Below, piece after piece: positions 16,607-25,380 of a stretch of 64,000 nt of DNA. Source of the stretch: JAHJHG01 sp964463425 (lineage in GTDB: Bacteria; Patescibacteriota; Microgenomatia; UBA8517); the NCBI GenBank assembly GCA_964463425.1, contig CAYXBV010000002.1:1-64000 (forward strand), in the 5' to 3' direction. Made by a program: the position numbers and the translations under genes. The notes beneath the pieces were generated by a model that was given only the letters and a program-made list of their open reading frames with translations, did no database searches and had not been told where the DNA came from. Position 1 is the stretch's first letter; each line of letters begins with the position of its first letter.

Positions 16607-17013
16607 TATTTACCCTCCGCTTGTTTTGGTTGTGTCTTAGAAAGTTCCTCTTTCTTAAATGCTCCTACTGTTTTTCTCTTTCCTCTTTTAGTTCTTGCAT
16701 TTGTTTTTGTTCTTTGCCCTCTAACTGGCAAGCCTCTTGCGTGCCTAACTCCTTTGTAACAACCTGTTGCTCTCAATCTTGCAATGTCCTCTCTTACCTT
16801 TCTCATTAAATCACCCTCTGTGGGATGCTTTTCCATCTTAGAAACAATCTTGGTTATTTCTTCAGAAGTTAGATCTTTAACTTTTTTTGTATGATCAATT
16901 TTTAGAGAATCTAATATCTTTGTAGACAAAGCCCAACCTATGCCTTTGATTTTAGTCAATGCATAGTCTACCTTTAATTTGTCTTCTAGTTCTACTCCTG
17001 ATATTCTAGCCAT
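16606..17013 (-). CDS. rpsM: Ribosomal protein S13
   Basis: 135-residue protein of the 30S head that contacts the P-site tRNA. Motifs: ARISGVELEDKLKVDYAL, KIKGIGWALSTKI, DLMRKVREDIARL, and GCYKGVRHARGLPVRGQRTKTNARTKRG. A basic and glutamine-rich tail extends beyond the usual end. It follows rpmJ in the alpha operon. Confidence 0.97.
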   Translation of the reverse strand: MARISGVELEDKLKVDYALTKIKGIGWALSTKILDSLKIDHTKKVKDLTSEEITKIVSKMEKHPTEGDLMRKVREDIARLRATGCYKGVRHARGLPVRGQRTKTNARTKRGKRKTVGAFKKEELSKTQPKQAEGK

Positions 17014-17033
17014 TTTTTATTTTTATAAATTTA

Positions 17034-17147
17034 TTACCCTTGGCGTTGTTTGTGCCTAGGATTACTGCAAATAACATAAAGGACACCCTTACGTCTAACT
17101 ATCTTGCAATTTCTGCATCTTTTTTTTATTGACGAATTAACTTTCAT
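17034..17147 (-). CDS. rpmJ: Ribosomal protein L36
   Basis: A 37-codon gene, easily missed because of its size. The product begins MKVNSSIKKRCRNCKIVRRK and ends PRHKQRQG. The zinc ligands C-x2-C, C and H (CRNC, then ICSNPRH) are all present. It sits between infA and rpsM, exactly where rpmJ lies in the spc/alpha region of most bacteria. Confidence 0.95.
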   Translation of the reverse strand: MKVNSSIKKRCRNCKIVRRKGVLYVICSNPRHKQRQG

Positions 17148-17178
17148 TTTTATTTTTTATTAAAATTAAACTATAAAC

Positions 17179-17394
17179 CTAATATTTGTAGACGATTCTT
17201 CCTCGTTCTTTGTCGTAGCGTGTCATTTCTACTTTTACTTTGTCTCCAGGGAAAATTCTAACATACCTTCTTCTCATTTTTCCCTTTAAGGTCGTTAATA
17301 CTTTCCTTTCATCAACAAGGTCAACTCTAAACATTGTGTTTGGCAATGCTTCTGTTACTACTCCATTGATTTGAACTGTCTCTTCTTTTGTCAT
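17179..17394 (-). CDS. infA: Translation initiation factor IF-1
   Basis: 71-residue single OB-fold protein that binds the A site of the 30S subunit. Motifs: INGVVTEALPNTMFRVDL, KGKMRRRYVRIFPGDKVKVEM, and the C-terminal ERGRIVYKY. It is of normal length and lies between map and rpmJ. Confidence 0.97.
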   Translation of the reverse strand: MTKEETVQINGVVTEALPNTMFRVDLVDERKVLTTLKGKMRRRYVRIFPGDKVKVEMTRYDKERGRIVYKY

Positions 17395-17414
17395 AAGTGC
17401 CGTTTCTTGCTTAA

Positions 17415-18179
17415 TTAATTGATTTTCGTCAAAACAATAGGACCGTTGCTTGAGATAGCGACGGTCTCTTCGAAAAGTCCAGATATTTTATCACTCTTGA
17501 CCTTGATTGTCCAACCATCTTCCTCTATTTCGATCTCAGGCGAGCCTATTGTGTACATTACCTCAATCGCAAACGTGGCTCCTTCAGGTATTAGTGGCGT
17601 GTTTTCTCTCTTCGTCGAAACAAAGCAGGGGATTTGTGGGTATTCATGTAACTCTCTCCCTATTCCATGCCCAACTAGAGTCCTCATAGGCTCAAGGTTA
17701 TTGTCTTTAAGGGTATCTTCCATTGCCTTTGAAATATCATATATTCTATTTCCCGGAATAGCTTGGGCAATAGCTTTCTCTAGGGCTTTTTCCCCAGCTT
17801 TCATAAATTTCTCTGTTTCTTTTGATGGCGAAATAGCTACGGAAATTGAAGTATCATTGTGAAATCCCTTATAGAAAATACCTAAATCAATACTCACAAT
17901 ATCTCCTTTTTTGAAAACAAGACTTTTTTTAGGAATTCCGTGTACAATTCCCTCATTAACATTCACGCAAGTTGCCCAATGATAACTAGGCACCATTTTA
18001 AAAGAAGGTTTACCGCCTTCTTTTTTAATAAGTTCGCAGGCAAGCTCCTCTATTTCCGCCGCATTAACTCCTACTTTTGTCTTATCCGCCAAAACCTTCC
18101 TCACTCTTGCAAGCTTTTCTCCGCCTTCTTTCATTTTTTTCATATCGGAATCGGTTTTAATAGTGATTGTTTTATTCAT
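17415..18179 (-). CDS. map: Methionine aminopeptidase type I
   Basis: Removes the initiator methionine from nascent proteins. 254 residues with the metal ligands in SIDLGIFYKGFHNDTS (two Asp), VGHGIGRELHE (His), FAIEVMY (Glu) and LFEETVAI (Glu). Substrate-site histidines lie in PSYHWATCVNVNEGIVHGIP. It overlaps adk by 8 nt, which fits the secY-adk-map-infA order. Confidence 0.96.
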   Translation of the reverse strand: MNKTITIKTDSDMKKMKEGGEKLARVRKVLADKTKVGVNAAEIEELACELIKKEGGKPSFKMVPSYHWATCVNVNEGIVHGIPKKSLVFKKGDIVSIDLGIFYKGFHNDTSISVAISPSKETEKFMKAGEKALEKAIAQAIPGNRIYDISKAMEDTLKDNNLEPMRTLVGHGIGRELHEYPQIPCFVSTKRENTPLIPEGATFAIEVMYTIGSPEIEIEEDGWTIKVKSDKISGLFEETVAISSNGPIVLTKIN

Positions 18180-18816
18180 TTGTTTTATTAATTCTTTCTA
18201 GTTTAGTTAAAATATCTTCTGTTATTACTTTGATTGGGCGCTCTCCATCAATTTTTTCTAAAACCCCCTCTTTTTCAAAAATTTCAATCAAAGGCAAAAC
18301 GCTTTCTTTAAACCAACCCAGTCTTTTTTTGATTGCTTCAGGTTTGTCATCAGGTCGTTGATATAAATTATTTATGTCAATCTCTGAACCTGGGGGGTTC
18401 GTCACCAAGTTATATATTTTTCCTGACTCTTTATCTACTCTTCGCGATGAAGTTCTTTTTAAAATTTCTTTTTCGCTAATTTCTAGAAAAATCACACTAT
18501 CTATTTCTACTGATTTTTCTGCCAACCATTCCTTCAACATCTCATATTGCTTAATCGAGCGGGGATACCCCTCTAGTAACAAATTCTCTCTGGAAGGATT
18601 TTCCTTTTCTAGGTGGGTTGTTAAAAGAGAAAACATTTCGTCATCGGGGAGAAGCTCTCCTCGTTTGTTTATTCTTTCGTCAATAGCGGCATTCGTTTTG
18701 GCAAGATTTCGAAGAAACTTACCTGCTTCGAAATAAAATAAGTTTAACTTTTTGGCAATAATTCTTGCCTGAGTTCCCTTACCCGAGCCCAATGCCCCCA
18801 TTACTAATATGTTCAT
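18172..18816 (-). CDS. adk: Adenylate kinase
   Basis: Interconverts ATP plus AMP with two ADP. 214 residues with P-loop GALGSGKGTQA, the AMP-binding LLEGYPRSIKQ (family LDGFPRT), and a LID region KRTSSRRVDKESGKIYNLVTNPP-like segment without the zinc cysteines. The AMP-site residues deviate slightly (Y for F, S for T). It overlaps secY by 4 nt and map by 8 nt. Confidence 0.94.
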   Translation of the reverse strand: MNILVMGALGSGKGTQARIIAKKLNLFYFEAGKFLRNLAKTNAAIDERINKRGELLPDDEMFSLLTTHLEKENPSRENLLLEGYPRSIKQYEMLKEWLAEKSVEIDSVIFLEISEKEILKRTSSRRVDKESGKIYNLVTNPPGSEIDINNLYQRPDDKPEAIKKRLGWFKESVLPLIEIFEKEGVLEKIDGERPIKVITEDILTKLERINKTNE

Positions 18817-20093
18817 CTTAAAAACCCTTCATATCTTTTCATAACTAATTGAGATTCGATCTCGCGTGTAAATTCTAAAACGACAGAAACAATAATTAAT
18901 ATTCCTGTACCACCTATTGCCAAATTGGCAACACCAACAGCATTTTGGAAGAAGGAAGGCAAAACAGCAATCAAGCCCAAAAAGGTGGCACCCACCAAAG
19001 TAATCTTACTTAAAACTCCAGAAAGATATTTAGTCGTCTGAGATCCAGGTCTAATACCAGGAATAAATCCTCCATTTTTTTGTAAATTTTCAGAAATCTT
19101 TTCGGGACTGAATACAATTGCTGTATAAAAATATGTAAATCCAAAAACAAGTAAAAAGTAAAAGATATTATAAAGAAGAGTTTGTGGGTTAAATGCCTGA
19201 GATAGTCGCGTAGCGAACTGAGCAAGTTGGGGATTGCTTGACCCACTTAAACCCTGACTCAATAATGAAGGCAATAACACTAAAGAAACAGCAAAGATGA
19301 TCGGAATTACTCCGGCCTGGTTAAGCCTAAGGGGGAGATACGAAGAAGAGGCTGACGCTTTATTTACACGCCTAGCATAACTAATTGGAATTTGCCTTGT
19401 TGCCTCATTCATAAAGACAATTAAGCCAACAATTATTATTGACGCAGCTAGGAAAATTAGCATTTTGAACAAATCAGCTGAACTGTATACCGAAGCTGTC
19501 TGTCCCAGTGTTACTGGTAGTCTTGCCACAATTCCAGCAAAAATCAAAAAGGAAATTCCATTGCTTATTCCATATTCGGTAATTAGTTCACCCAACCAAA
19601 CAGCAAAAACAGTTCCTGCAGTCATCGTCAATACAAGAGCAATAAGATTAATTGGAGGAAGAGTGCCGATTATACCCTGCCCCTTCAATAAAGCGTACAT
19701 GGCAAAAGACTGTACTCCTGCCAAAGGAACAGCTACTAGTCTTGTATATCTATTAATCTTTTCTTGTCCATATTCTCCCTCTTTTGATAGTTCCTCAAGT
19801 GATGGAATCACAAAAGTCAAAAGCTGGAAAATAATTGAGGCATTAATATAAGGCCCAAGACCTAAAGCCATAATTGAAAAGTTTGCAAGAGTTCCACCTG
19901 AAAAGACATCTAGAAGAGAAAGAAGTTGGCTACCTGAAAACAAGGCTTGCAAGGAGTTTCTGTCAATTCCAGCTGCCGGTATATGAGCGGCAAGACGATA
20001 GGCAATAAGAATGGCGAGCGTAATAAGAAGTTTGCGCCGAATGTCTGCTGACTTTAAGGCTTTTGTAAAAAATCGGGCAATTGGTTCAAGCAT
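18813..20093 (-). CDS. secY: Protein translocase subunit SecY
   Basis: The channel subunit of the Sec translocon, 426 residues with ten predicted membrane helices. Motifs: RLAAHIPAAGID, the plug region, MALGLGPYINASIIFQLL, QTKYLSGVLSKITLVGATFLG and the C-terminal ESQLVMKRYEGFLR. It begins directly after rplO. Confidence 0.96.
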   Translation of the reverse strand: MLEPIARFFTKALKSADIRRKLLITLAILIAYRLAAHIPAAGIDRNSLQALFSGSQLLSLLDVFSGGTLANFSIMALGLGPYINASIIFQLLTFVIPSLEELSKEGEYGQEKINRYTRLVAVPLAGVQSFAMYALLKGQGIIGTLPPINLIALVLTMTAGTVFAVWLGELITEYGISNGISFLIFAGIVARLPVTLGQTASVYSSADLFKMLIFLAASIIIVGLIVFMNEATRQIPISYARRVNKASASSSYLPLRLNQAGVIPIIFAVSLVLLPSLLSQGLSGSSNPQLAQFATRLSQAFNPQTLLYNIFYFLLVFGFTYFYTAIVFSPEKISENLQKNGGFIPGIRPGSQTTKYLSGVLSKITLVGATFLGLIAVLPSFFQNAVGVANLAIGGTGILIIVSVVLEFTREIESQLVMKRYEGFLR

Positions 20094-20549
20094 TTATTCC
20101 TCTTTTTCCTTAATGACCTTACCGCCTGCTTTCTCCACAATTTTAATTGCGGATTTTGAAATAGGTAAGGCGATTGTTAGTTTTTTCTCTAATTTTCCGT
20201 TCCCAAGTATCTTTACTCCGTATCTTAAGGCATCTTCTCGCTTTACCACACCGTTTTTAGCGAGGTTTTCTATAGTAACCTTTGTTCCTGCTGGAAGCAC
20301 GTTTAAATAGGCTAAATTCACTATTAAGGGCTTCTTTCCTGCCTTAAACTTTCCTTTTCCCCTTCTAAGCGGAATTCTCTTGATTAAAGACTTTTTTACC
20401 TTAATACCCTCAAAAAGAATACCGATATGACTCCTTGATTTTTGTCCCTTTTGTCCACGTCCGGATGTGTGGCCACCCTTACCACTGCCATATCCTCTTC
20501 CGACTCTCTTTTTTCTTTTAGTTACTGTTTTTTCTAGTTTTGTTGTCAT
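20094..20549 (-). CDS. rplO: Ribosomal protein L15
   Basis: 151-residue 50S assembly protein. The Gly/Arg-rich N-terminal extension (KRVGRGYGSGKGGHTSGRG, GQKGQKSR) inserts into 23S rRNA; the folded C-terminal domain follows. It is 2 nt downstream of rpsE, with no rpmD (L30) gene between them, unlike most bacteria. Confidence 0.96.
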   Translation of the reverse strand: MTTKLEKTVTKRKKRVGRGYGSGKGGHTSGRGQKGQKSRSHIGILFEGIKVKKSLIKRIPLRRGKGKFKAGKKPLIVNLAYLNVLPAGTKVTIENLAKNGVVKREDALRYGVKILGNGKLEKKLTIALPISKSAIKIVEKAGGKVIKEKEE

Positions 20550-20551
20550 TG

Positions 20552-21031
20552 TTATTTTCTATAAGTTTTTCTTTCACTCAATTTTGTTATCGTATCTAAA
20601 GCCTTCAAGGTTGCGTGAACATTTGATATTTTATTTTTAGTACCCAATATTTTTCCAACAGCATCCTTAATTCCAGCTGCTTCTAAAACAACCCTCATTG
20701 GTCCTCCAGCAATAATACCTGAACCAGCCGGGGCTGGTTTAAGAATAACTTTTGCTGCAGAAAATTTTTCTGTGACAGAGTAGGGGATAGTCGTTCCAGA
20801 AAGAGCCACTTTCTTCATTTTTTTCTTAGCCGAAGAGAATGCTTTTCTAATCGCATTTCTTACATCAGGTGCTTTAGCAAATCCTGCTCCCACCTTTCCC
20901 TTCCTGTCTCCTACTACTACCAATGCTGAAAACCTCATTTGATTTCCACCTTTTGTTTTTTTAGAAATTCTATTTATTTGAACAACTGTCTCTTCAAATT
21001 CCCTTACCTGATTGTTGTAATTATTTTGCAT
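20552..21031 (-). CDS. rpsE: Ribosomal protein S5
   Basis: 159-residue protein near the 30S mRNA entry site. The N-terminal double-stranded-RNA-binding domain shows EETVVQINRISKKTKGGNQM and FSALVVVGDRKGKVGAGFAK. The C-terminal domain has LKPAPAGSGIIAGGPMRVVLEAAGI and HATLKAL. Normal position in the spc operon. Confidence 0.97.
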   Translation of the reverse strand: MQNNYNNQVREFEETVVQINRISKKTKGGNQMRFSALVVVGDRKGKVGAGFAKAPDVRNAIRKAFSSAKKKMKKVALSGTTIPYSVTEKFSAAKVILKPAPAGSGIIAGGPMRVVLEAAGIKDAVGKILGTKNKISNVHATLKALDTITKLSERKTYRK

Positions 21032-21032
21032 A

Positions 21033-21383
21033 TTAAAATTCTAAGCCTCCCTTTCTTGCTCCTTCTGCAATCGCTTTAACTTTCCCATGATATTTATACC
21101 CTCCCCTATCAAAAATTACTTTCTTTATCTTCTTTGCCACAGCCTTTTTAGCCAATGCTTCTCCCACCATTCCCGCAATTTCTATTCCGCTTTTAGCTGT
21201 CTTTGTCTTTGGTAAATCCTGGCTTGAGTAGGCCACAATTGTTTTTCCCTTACTGTCGTCAATAATTTGAGCGTATACGTACTTATTTGACCTAAAGACT
21301 GTTAATCTTGGTCGCTCGTTAGAAATAAGTATTCTTCTTCTCATTCTTTTCTTTCTTTGTGTTCTTTGTTTATAGTTTTTCAT
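21033..21383 (-). CDS. rplR: Ribosomal protein L18
   Basis: 116-residue 5S rRNA-binding protein. Motifs: RPRLTVFRSNKYVYAQIIDD, AKSGIEIAGMVGEALAKKA, VIFDRGGYKYHGKVKAIAEGARKGGLEF. One nt separates it from rpsE. Confidence 0.96.
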   Translation of the reverse strand: MKNYKQRTQRKKRMRRRILISNERPRLTVFRSNKYVYAQIIDDSKGKTIVAYSSQDLPKTKTAKSGIEIAGMVGEALAKKAVAKKIKKVIFDRGGYKYHGKVKAIAEGARKGGLEF

Positions 21384-21387
21384 TTGA

Positions 21388-21939
21388 TTATGCAGCTGCT
21401 CCCTGTGCCTTCGCAGCCTTACCAGGCTTCCTTCTTACAACTTCGTCTATATATTTTATCCCTTTACCTTTATATGGCTCGGGTGGTCTTATATCTCGAA
21501 TCTTGGCGGCTACTTGGCCAACCAACTCTTTATCTATTCCTTCAATAGTAATTAATGTTTTTTGTATGTTAAATTTGATTCCTTCTGGTGCTTTCATCTC
21601 TACTGGATGCGAATAGCCAATCGCCAAAACTAAATTATTCTCTGATCCTTCTGCTCGGTATCCTGTTCCAACAAGTTCTAGTTGTTTGGACCAGCCCTCT
21701 AATACACCTTTTACCATATTGGCAATTAGGGCTCTCCATGTACCGTGCATGGCTCTTGCCGTTTTGCTTTCCCCTTTTGGTGCAACCAACACTTCATTCT
21801 CTTTAACTTCAATCTTGACATCTCGAGGAAATTCTCGTTTGAGTTCCCCTTTTGGGCCCTTAACAATAATCACCCCGTTTGAAGCGGATACTTCAACTGT
21901 TTCTGGTATTGTTACTGGTAGTTTTCCTATTCTGCTCAT
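21388..21939 (-). CDS. rplF: Ribosomal protein L6
   Basis: 183-residue protein near the factor-binding site. Start MSRIGKLPVTIPETVEV, duplicated fold, and the end block ELVGQVAAKIRDIRPPEPYKGKGIKY with RRKPGK. I use the ATG at 21939, just after the rpsH stop; a TTG 9 nt upstream is less likely. Confidence 0.96.
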   Translation of the reverse strand: MSRIGKLPVTIPETVEVSASNGVIIVKGPKGELKREFPRDVKIEVKENEVLVAPKGESKTARAMHGTWRALIANMVKGVLEGWSKQLELVGTGYRAEGSENNLVLAIGYSHPVEMKAPEGIKFNIQKTLITIEGIDKELVGQVAAKIRDIRPPEPYKGKGIKYIDEVVRRKPGKAAKAQGAAA

Positions 21940-21941
21940 AT

Positions 21942-22325
21942 TTACCAAATTTTTACAATTACTTCTCCACCTATTCGTTTCTTAATTGCGTCAAAAGAAG
22001 TCATGGCTCCTTTTGAGGTCGACAAGATGAAAAAATGCGGTCCTCTTTCGGCGGCCAACTCATCTGCGCTCATATAAATCCTTAGCCCAGGCCTAGATAC
22101 TAGCTTTAAATCCATAAGGACTGGCTCTTTTTTCCTGTATGCCGGTTTTATTATTAATTTTCCTTCTTTTTTCTTAACTTCTGTTAAAATTCCCACCTTT
22201 TTCAATACACCAGCAACACTTTCAATAAGTTTTGTATTATCAACCTCAAACTCTTTTTTCCTTGCAAGAGTTGCGTTCTTAATTCTGATTAAAAAATCTC
22301 CGATTGAATAATTAATGTTTGTCAT
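21942..22325 (-). CDS. rpsH: Ribosomal protein S8
   Basis: 127-residue central-domain 16S-binding protein. Motifs: IGDFLIRIKNATLARKKEF and the C-terminal GPHFFILSTSKGAMTSFDAIKKRIGGEVIVKIW. In E. coli S8 represses the spc operon; whether it does here is not visible. Confidence 0.96.
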   Translation of the reverse strand: MTNINYSIGDFLIRIKNATLARKKEFEVDNTKLIESVAGVLKKVGILTEVKKKEGKLIIKPAYRKKEPVLMDLKLVSRPGLRIYMSADELAAERGPHFFILSTSKGAMTSFDAIKKRIGGEVIVKIW

Positions 22326-22326
22326 T

Positions 22327-22512
22327 TTACCAGCTTGCCTTTCTTACTCCTGGCAGGTTTCCCTTGTGAGCTTGTTCTCGGAAACACAATCTGCAAAGAC
22401 CAAATCTCCTCATATAACCACGTGGTCTTCCACAAAGTCTGCACCTATTTCTGTATCGAACTTTGTATTTTAATTTCTTTTTTTCTCTTTCTATTTTTGA
22501 TGTTTTAGCCAT
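22327..22512 (-). CDS. rpsN: Ribosomal protein S14, zinc type
   Basis: 61-residue short S14 with two CxxC pairs (CRLCGRP and CRLCFRE) that hold zinc. GYMRRFGLCR and the end GNLPGVRKASW match the family. Only the zinc-dependent paralogue is present here. Confidence 0.97.
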   Translation of the reverse strand: MAKTSKIEREKKKLKYKVRYRNRCRLCGRPRGYMRRFGLCRLCFREQAHKGNLPGVRKASW

Positions 22513-22530
22513 ATTTTTCTGTAAGTATAA

Positions 22531-23094
22531 TTACTTTTCAGACTCCTCTCCTTTTTCAAGCGGCATACCCATTAAAATAAGTAATTTTTTAGATTCTTCC
22601 ATATCTTGTGTGTTGGTGACAATTGTTATTTCAAGTCCTCGTGGCGCACCTGATTTATTTATATCAATTTCAGGAAAAACCGTGTGCTCAACAATGCCCA
22701 TCGTGTAATTACCACTTCCATCAAAGCTTTTTTGTGACAATCCTCGAAAATCTCTTAACCTAGGAAGAACAATTGTAAAAAGTCTCTCTAAGAAATCATA
22801 CATTCTTTGACCTCTTAATGTTGCTGCTAAACCTACCGGCATCCCTTCTCTGACATTAAAACCTGCCACAGATATTTTGGCTGCTCGAACGGAAGGCTTT
22901 TGTCCAATAATCATTGCTAAATCAGCCTTTATTGCCTTTGTTCCTTCTTTATTTTTAACTAAGTCGCCGATTCCCATATTAACAACGACCTTTTCTACTC
23001 TAGGAATGGCCATTTTGTTTTTAATACTTAATTCTTTCTCTAGTTGCTTAGAGATTTCTGTTTCGTATTTTTCTTTTAGGTTTACGTGTGACAT
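22531..23094 (-). CDS. rplE: Ribosomal protein L5
   Basis: 187-residue 5S rRNA and P-site tRNA contact protein. Motifs: PRVEKVVVNMGIGD, IIGQKPSVRAAKISVAGFNVREGMP with VGLAATLRG, and DFLERLFTIVLPRLRDFRGL. A short acidic tail extends beyond the usual end. Confidence 0.96.
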   Translation of the reverse strand: MSHVNLKEKYETEISKQLEKELSIKNKMAIPRVEKVVVNMGIGDLVKNKEGTKAIKADLAMIIGQKPSVRAAKISVAGFNVREGMPVGLAATLRGQRMYDFLERLFTIVLPRLRDFRGLSQKSFDGSGNYTMGIVEHTVFPEIDINKSGAPRGLEITIVTNTQDMEESKKLLILMGMPLEKGEESEK

Positions 23095-23095
23095 T

Positions 23096-23410
23096 TTACT
23101 TTGTATCTATTTCCTTTTTGCATTTCTTGCAAACTCTAGATTTATTCTTTTCAACTATTTTAAAACCAACACGCGTTACTTTTTTGCACTTCGGGCAAAC
23201 TAACGCAATTTTGGCAAAATTCAAAGGTCTAGGAATTTCAAAAATACCCCCCTTTTGATCCTGTTGCCCTTTTACATGCTTCTTGTAAATATTTACTCCT
23301 GGAATCAAAGCTTTCGACTCTTTTGAAAATATCTTTTCAATCTTTCCTTCTCTTCCTTTGTCTTTTCCAGCTGTAATCTTAACATTGTCCCCAACTTTAA
23401 ATTTCAACAT
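23096..23410 (-). CDS. rplX: Ribosomal protein L24 with C-terminal zinc ribbon
   Basis: 104-residue assembly-initiating 50S protein. The KOW motif is in KVGDNVKITAGKDKGREGKI. The C-terminus carries two CxxC pairs (CPKCKKV and CKKCKKE) that would form a zinc ribbon, a feature found in some bacterial L24 proteins. Confidence 0.95.
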   Translation of the reverse strand: MLKFKVGDNVKITAGKDKGREGKIEKIFSKESKALIPGVNIYKKHVKGQQDQKGGIFEIPRPLNFAKIALVCPKCKKVTRVGFKIVEKNKSRVCKKCKKEIDTK

Positions 23411-23776
23411 TTAGACTACCTCCCTCGCTAAAGATGCTATTTTGTTATAACCAATTTCTTTTATTTCTCTAGCAATCGGTCCCAATATTCTTGTTCCTTT
23501 TGGTAAACCGTTTTTGTCGATAACTACACCTGCATTGTCATCAAACCTGATATAACTACCGTCTTTTCTTCCTATTTCTTTTCTGGTTCTAACAATGAGA
23601 ACTTTTACTTTTTCCCTATTAGTAACGGCTCCATTGGGATCAGCTTCATGAACTATACAAGTTACAACATGTCCAATCGTTGCCACTTTACCAATTCGGT
23701 GAGAAATTCCAATCACAGCCAATTTCTTGGCGCCCGAATTATCGGCAGGTTTTAATATGCTACGCATTTGAATCAT
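23411..23776 (-). CDS. rplN: Ribosomal protein L14
   Basis: 121-residue subunit-interface protein. Motifs: MIQMRSILKPADNSGAKKL, GSYIRFDDNAGVVIDKNGLP and TRILGPIAREI. It overlaps rpsQ by 4 nt. Confidence 0.97.
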   Translation of the reverse strand: MIQMRSILKPADNSGAKKLAVIGISHRIGKVATIGHVVTCIVHEADPNGAVTNREKVKVLIVRTRKEIGRKDGSYIRFDDNAGVVIDKNGLPKGTRILGPIAREIKEIGYNKIASLAREVV

Positions 23777-24048
23777 TTTGTTTTCCTCTTCTTAGCAGTT
23801 GGTTTCTTGACTTCCTTTTTCTTACTAGCGGTTTCAATAATCTTCCATTTTTTTAGCTTGCTTATTGGCTTACAAGCAACAAATGACACTGTGTCTCCAA
23901 CTTTAACACCAACCTCATCATGAACATGATATTTTTTATTTCTCTTAAATCTCTTTTTGTACATTGGGTGAACCACGACACGCTCAACCGAAACAGTTGC
24001 TGTTTTGTTCATTTTTGTTGATATTACTTTTCCTATAAATATTTTCAT
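23773..24048 (-). CDS. rpsQ: Ribosomal protein S17
   Basis: 91-residue OB-fold primary 16S-binding protein. Motifs: GKVISTKMNKTATVSVER, HPMYKKRFKRNKKYHVHDE, GDTVSFVACKPISKLKKWKI. A Lys-rich tail follows. It overlaps rplN and rpmC by 4 nt each. Confidence 0.96.
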   Translation of the reverse strand: MKIFIGKVISTKMNKTATVSVERVVVHPMYKKRFKRNKKYHVHDEVGVKVGDTVSFVACKPISKLKKWKIIETASKKKEVKKPTAKKRKTK

Positions 24049-24302
24049 TTTGTTTCCTCTTTCTTAGAAGTTGTTTTTTTAACTTCCTTTTTCTCTTTCT
24101 TTTCCAGAATTTGCTTCTCTCTAATTATTGTCATTATTTGAGCAATTTCGTGTTTTAGATTTTTAACTTTCTTTATTTTCTTCTCTTGTCCTGTCTTCAT
24201 TTTAGCGCTTGCTATTATACTCTCTTGCTTCTTTTTAGCCACGAGTTTATCAAGCTCAATAATCTTTTTACTTCTTATCTCTTTTAATTCTTTCTTTTTC
24301 AT
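24045..24302 (-). CDS. rpmC: Ribosomal protein L29
   Basis: 85-residue two-helix protein at the peptide exit. Core ELKEIRSKKIIELDKLVAKK and VKNLKHEIAQIMTIIREKQ. The typical length is about 65 residues; a Lys/Glu-rich tail (KEVKKTTSKKEETK) accounts for the excess. Confidence 0.92.
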   Translation of the reverse strand: MKKKELKEIRSKKIIELDKLVAKKKQESIIASAKMKTGQEKKIKKVKNLKHEIAQIMTIIREKQILEKKEKKEVKKTTSKKEETK

Positions 24303-24304
24303 AT

Positions 24305-24715
24305 TTATACCTCTCTTCGTACAAACTTTACCTTAAAAGGTAGTTTTGCCGCAGCTCTTTTAAAAGCTACCTTTGCCAATTCTTCTGTTACTCCTGCTAT
24401 CTCAAATATAATTCTTCCCGGCTTAACAACGACCACATAACGATCAATGTCTCCTTTTCCTCCACCCATTCTTTGTCCTGCTGGTCTTGACGAAACTGGT
24501 TTATCAGGAAAAACTCTTATCCATACTTTTCCTCCTCTTTTTAAAGCATGTGTAATAGCTCTTCTGGCTGCTTCTATTTGTCGTGCCGAAAGCCACCCTC
24601 GACCAAGACATTTTAAACCAAATTCTCCAAAAGAAATTGAAGAACCTCGGTTAGCTTTCCCTTTTCTTCTCCCTCGAAAATCTTTTCTAAATTTTCTTTT
24701 CTTAGGCTCTAACAT
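24305..24715 (-). CDS. rplP: Ribosomal protein L16
   Basis: 136-residue protein that shapes the A-site tRNA corridor. Start MLEPKKRKFRKDFRGRRKG, central IEAARRAITHALKRGGKVWI, PVSSRPAGQRMGGGKGDIDR and a standard C-terminus. It overlaps the end of rpsC by 14 nt. Confidence 0.97.
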   Translation of the reverse strand: MLEPKKRKFRKDFRGRRKGKANRGSSISFGEFGLKCLGRGWLSARQIEAARRAITHALKRGGKVWIRVFPDKPVSSRPAGQRMGGGKGDIDRYVVVVKPGRIIFEIAGVTEELAKVAFKRAAAKLPFKVKFVRREV

Positions 24716-25367
24716 TTTCTTCCTCCTTCTTGTGAATATAAACTTTTACGCCAACATATCCCTTCTTCAAAAGCGCGGGGATTTGAGCATAATCAATATT
24801 TGCTCTCAGTGTTTGTGTTGGAACAGATCCTAAGTGATATTTTTCAACTCTTGAAATTTCAGCTCCACCTATTCTTCCGGAAAGAATTATCTTAACACCA
24901 TCGGCTCCTGATTGCATGACTCTGTCCATTGTTCTCGTAATGACTCTTCTGTGAGGCATTCTTCTTTCCAATTCAAATACAATTCTTGAGGCAACTAAAT
25001 GAGCTGATATTTCAGGATTTTTTATATCATTAACCTGTAAATCTATTTTTAGATCTTTTACTTCAGCGTTTCTGTTCTTTTTAATTATGCTCATAATTAA
25101 TTTTTTAACATCTTCCAATCCAGTTCCGCCCCTACCTATGACTACACCCGGCCTAGATACAGTCATAATTATGACTAAACTTTTTGGCAATCTTTCGATC
25201 TCAACACTAATAATCCCTGCCAATTTTAGCTTCTCCATAAGAGCTCTTCTTATTTTTATATCTTCTATTAGGTAATCTTTATACTTGCCTGTGTCAGCAA
25301 ACCAGCGTGATTTCCATGGAAGAAAAACGCCTGTTCTAAAACCTATTGGATTTATTTTTTGTCCCAT
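24702..25367 (-). CDS. rpsC: Ribosomal protein S3
   Basis: 221-residue protein at the 30S mRNA entry. Start MGQKINPIGFRTGVFLPWKS; KH domain with RPGVVIGRGGTGLEDVKKLI; C-terminal QSGADGVKIILSGRIGGAEISR. The start is 13 nt downstream of the 56-codon ORF described next. Confidence 0.97.
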   Translation of the reverse strand: MGQKINPIGFRTGVFLPWKSRWFADTGKYKDYLIEDIKIRRALMEKLKLAGIISVEIERLPKSLVIIMTVSRPGVVIGRGGTGLEDVKKLIMSIIKKNRNAEVKDLKIDLQVNDIKNPEISAHLVASRIVFELERRMPHRRVITRTMDRVMQSGADGVKIILSGRIGGAEISRVEKYHLGSVPTQTLRANIDYAQIPALLKKGYVGVKVYIHKKEEENVRA

Positions 25368-25380
25368 TTTTATATAAAAG

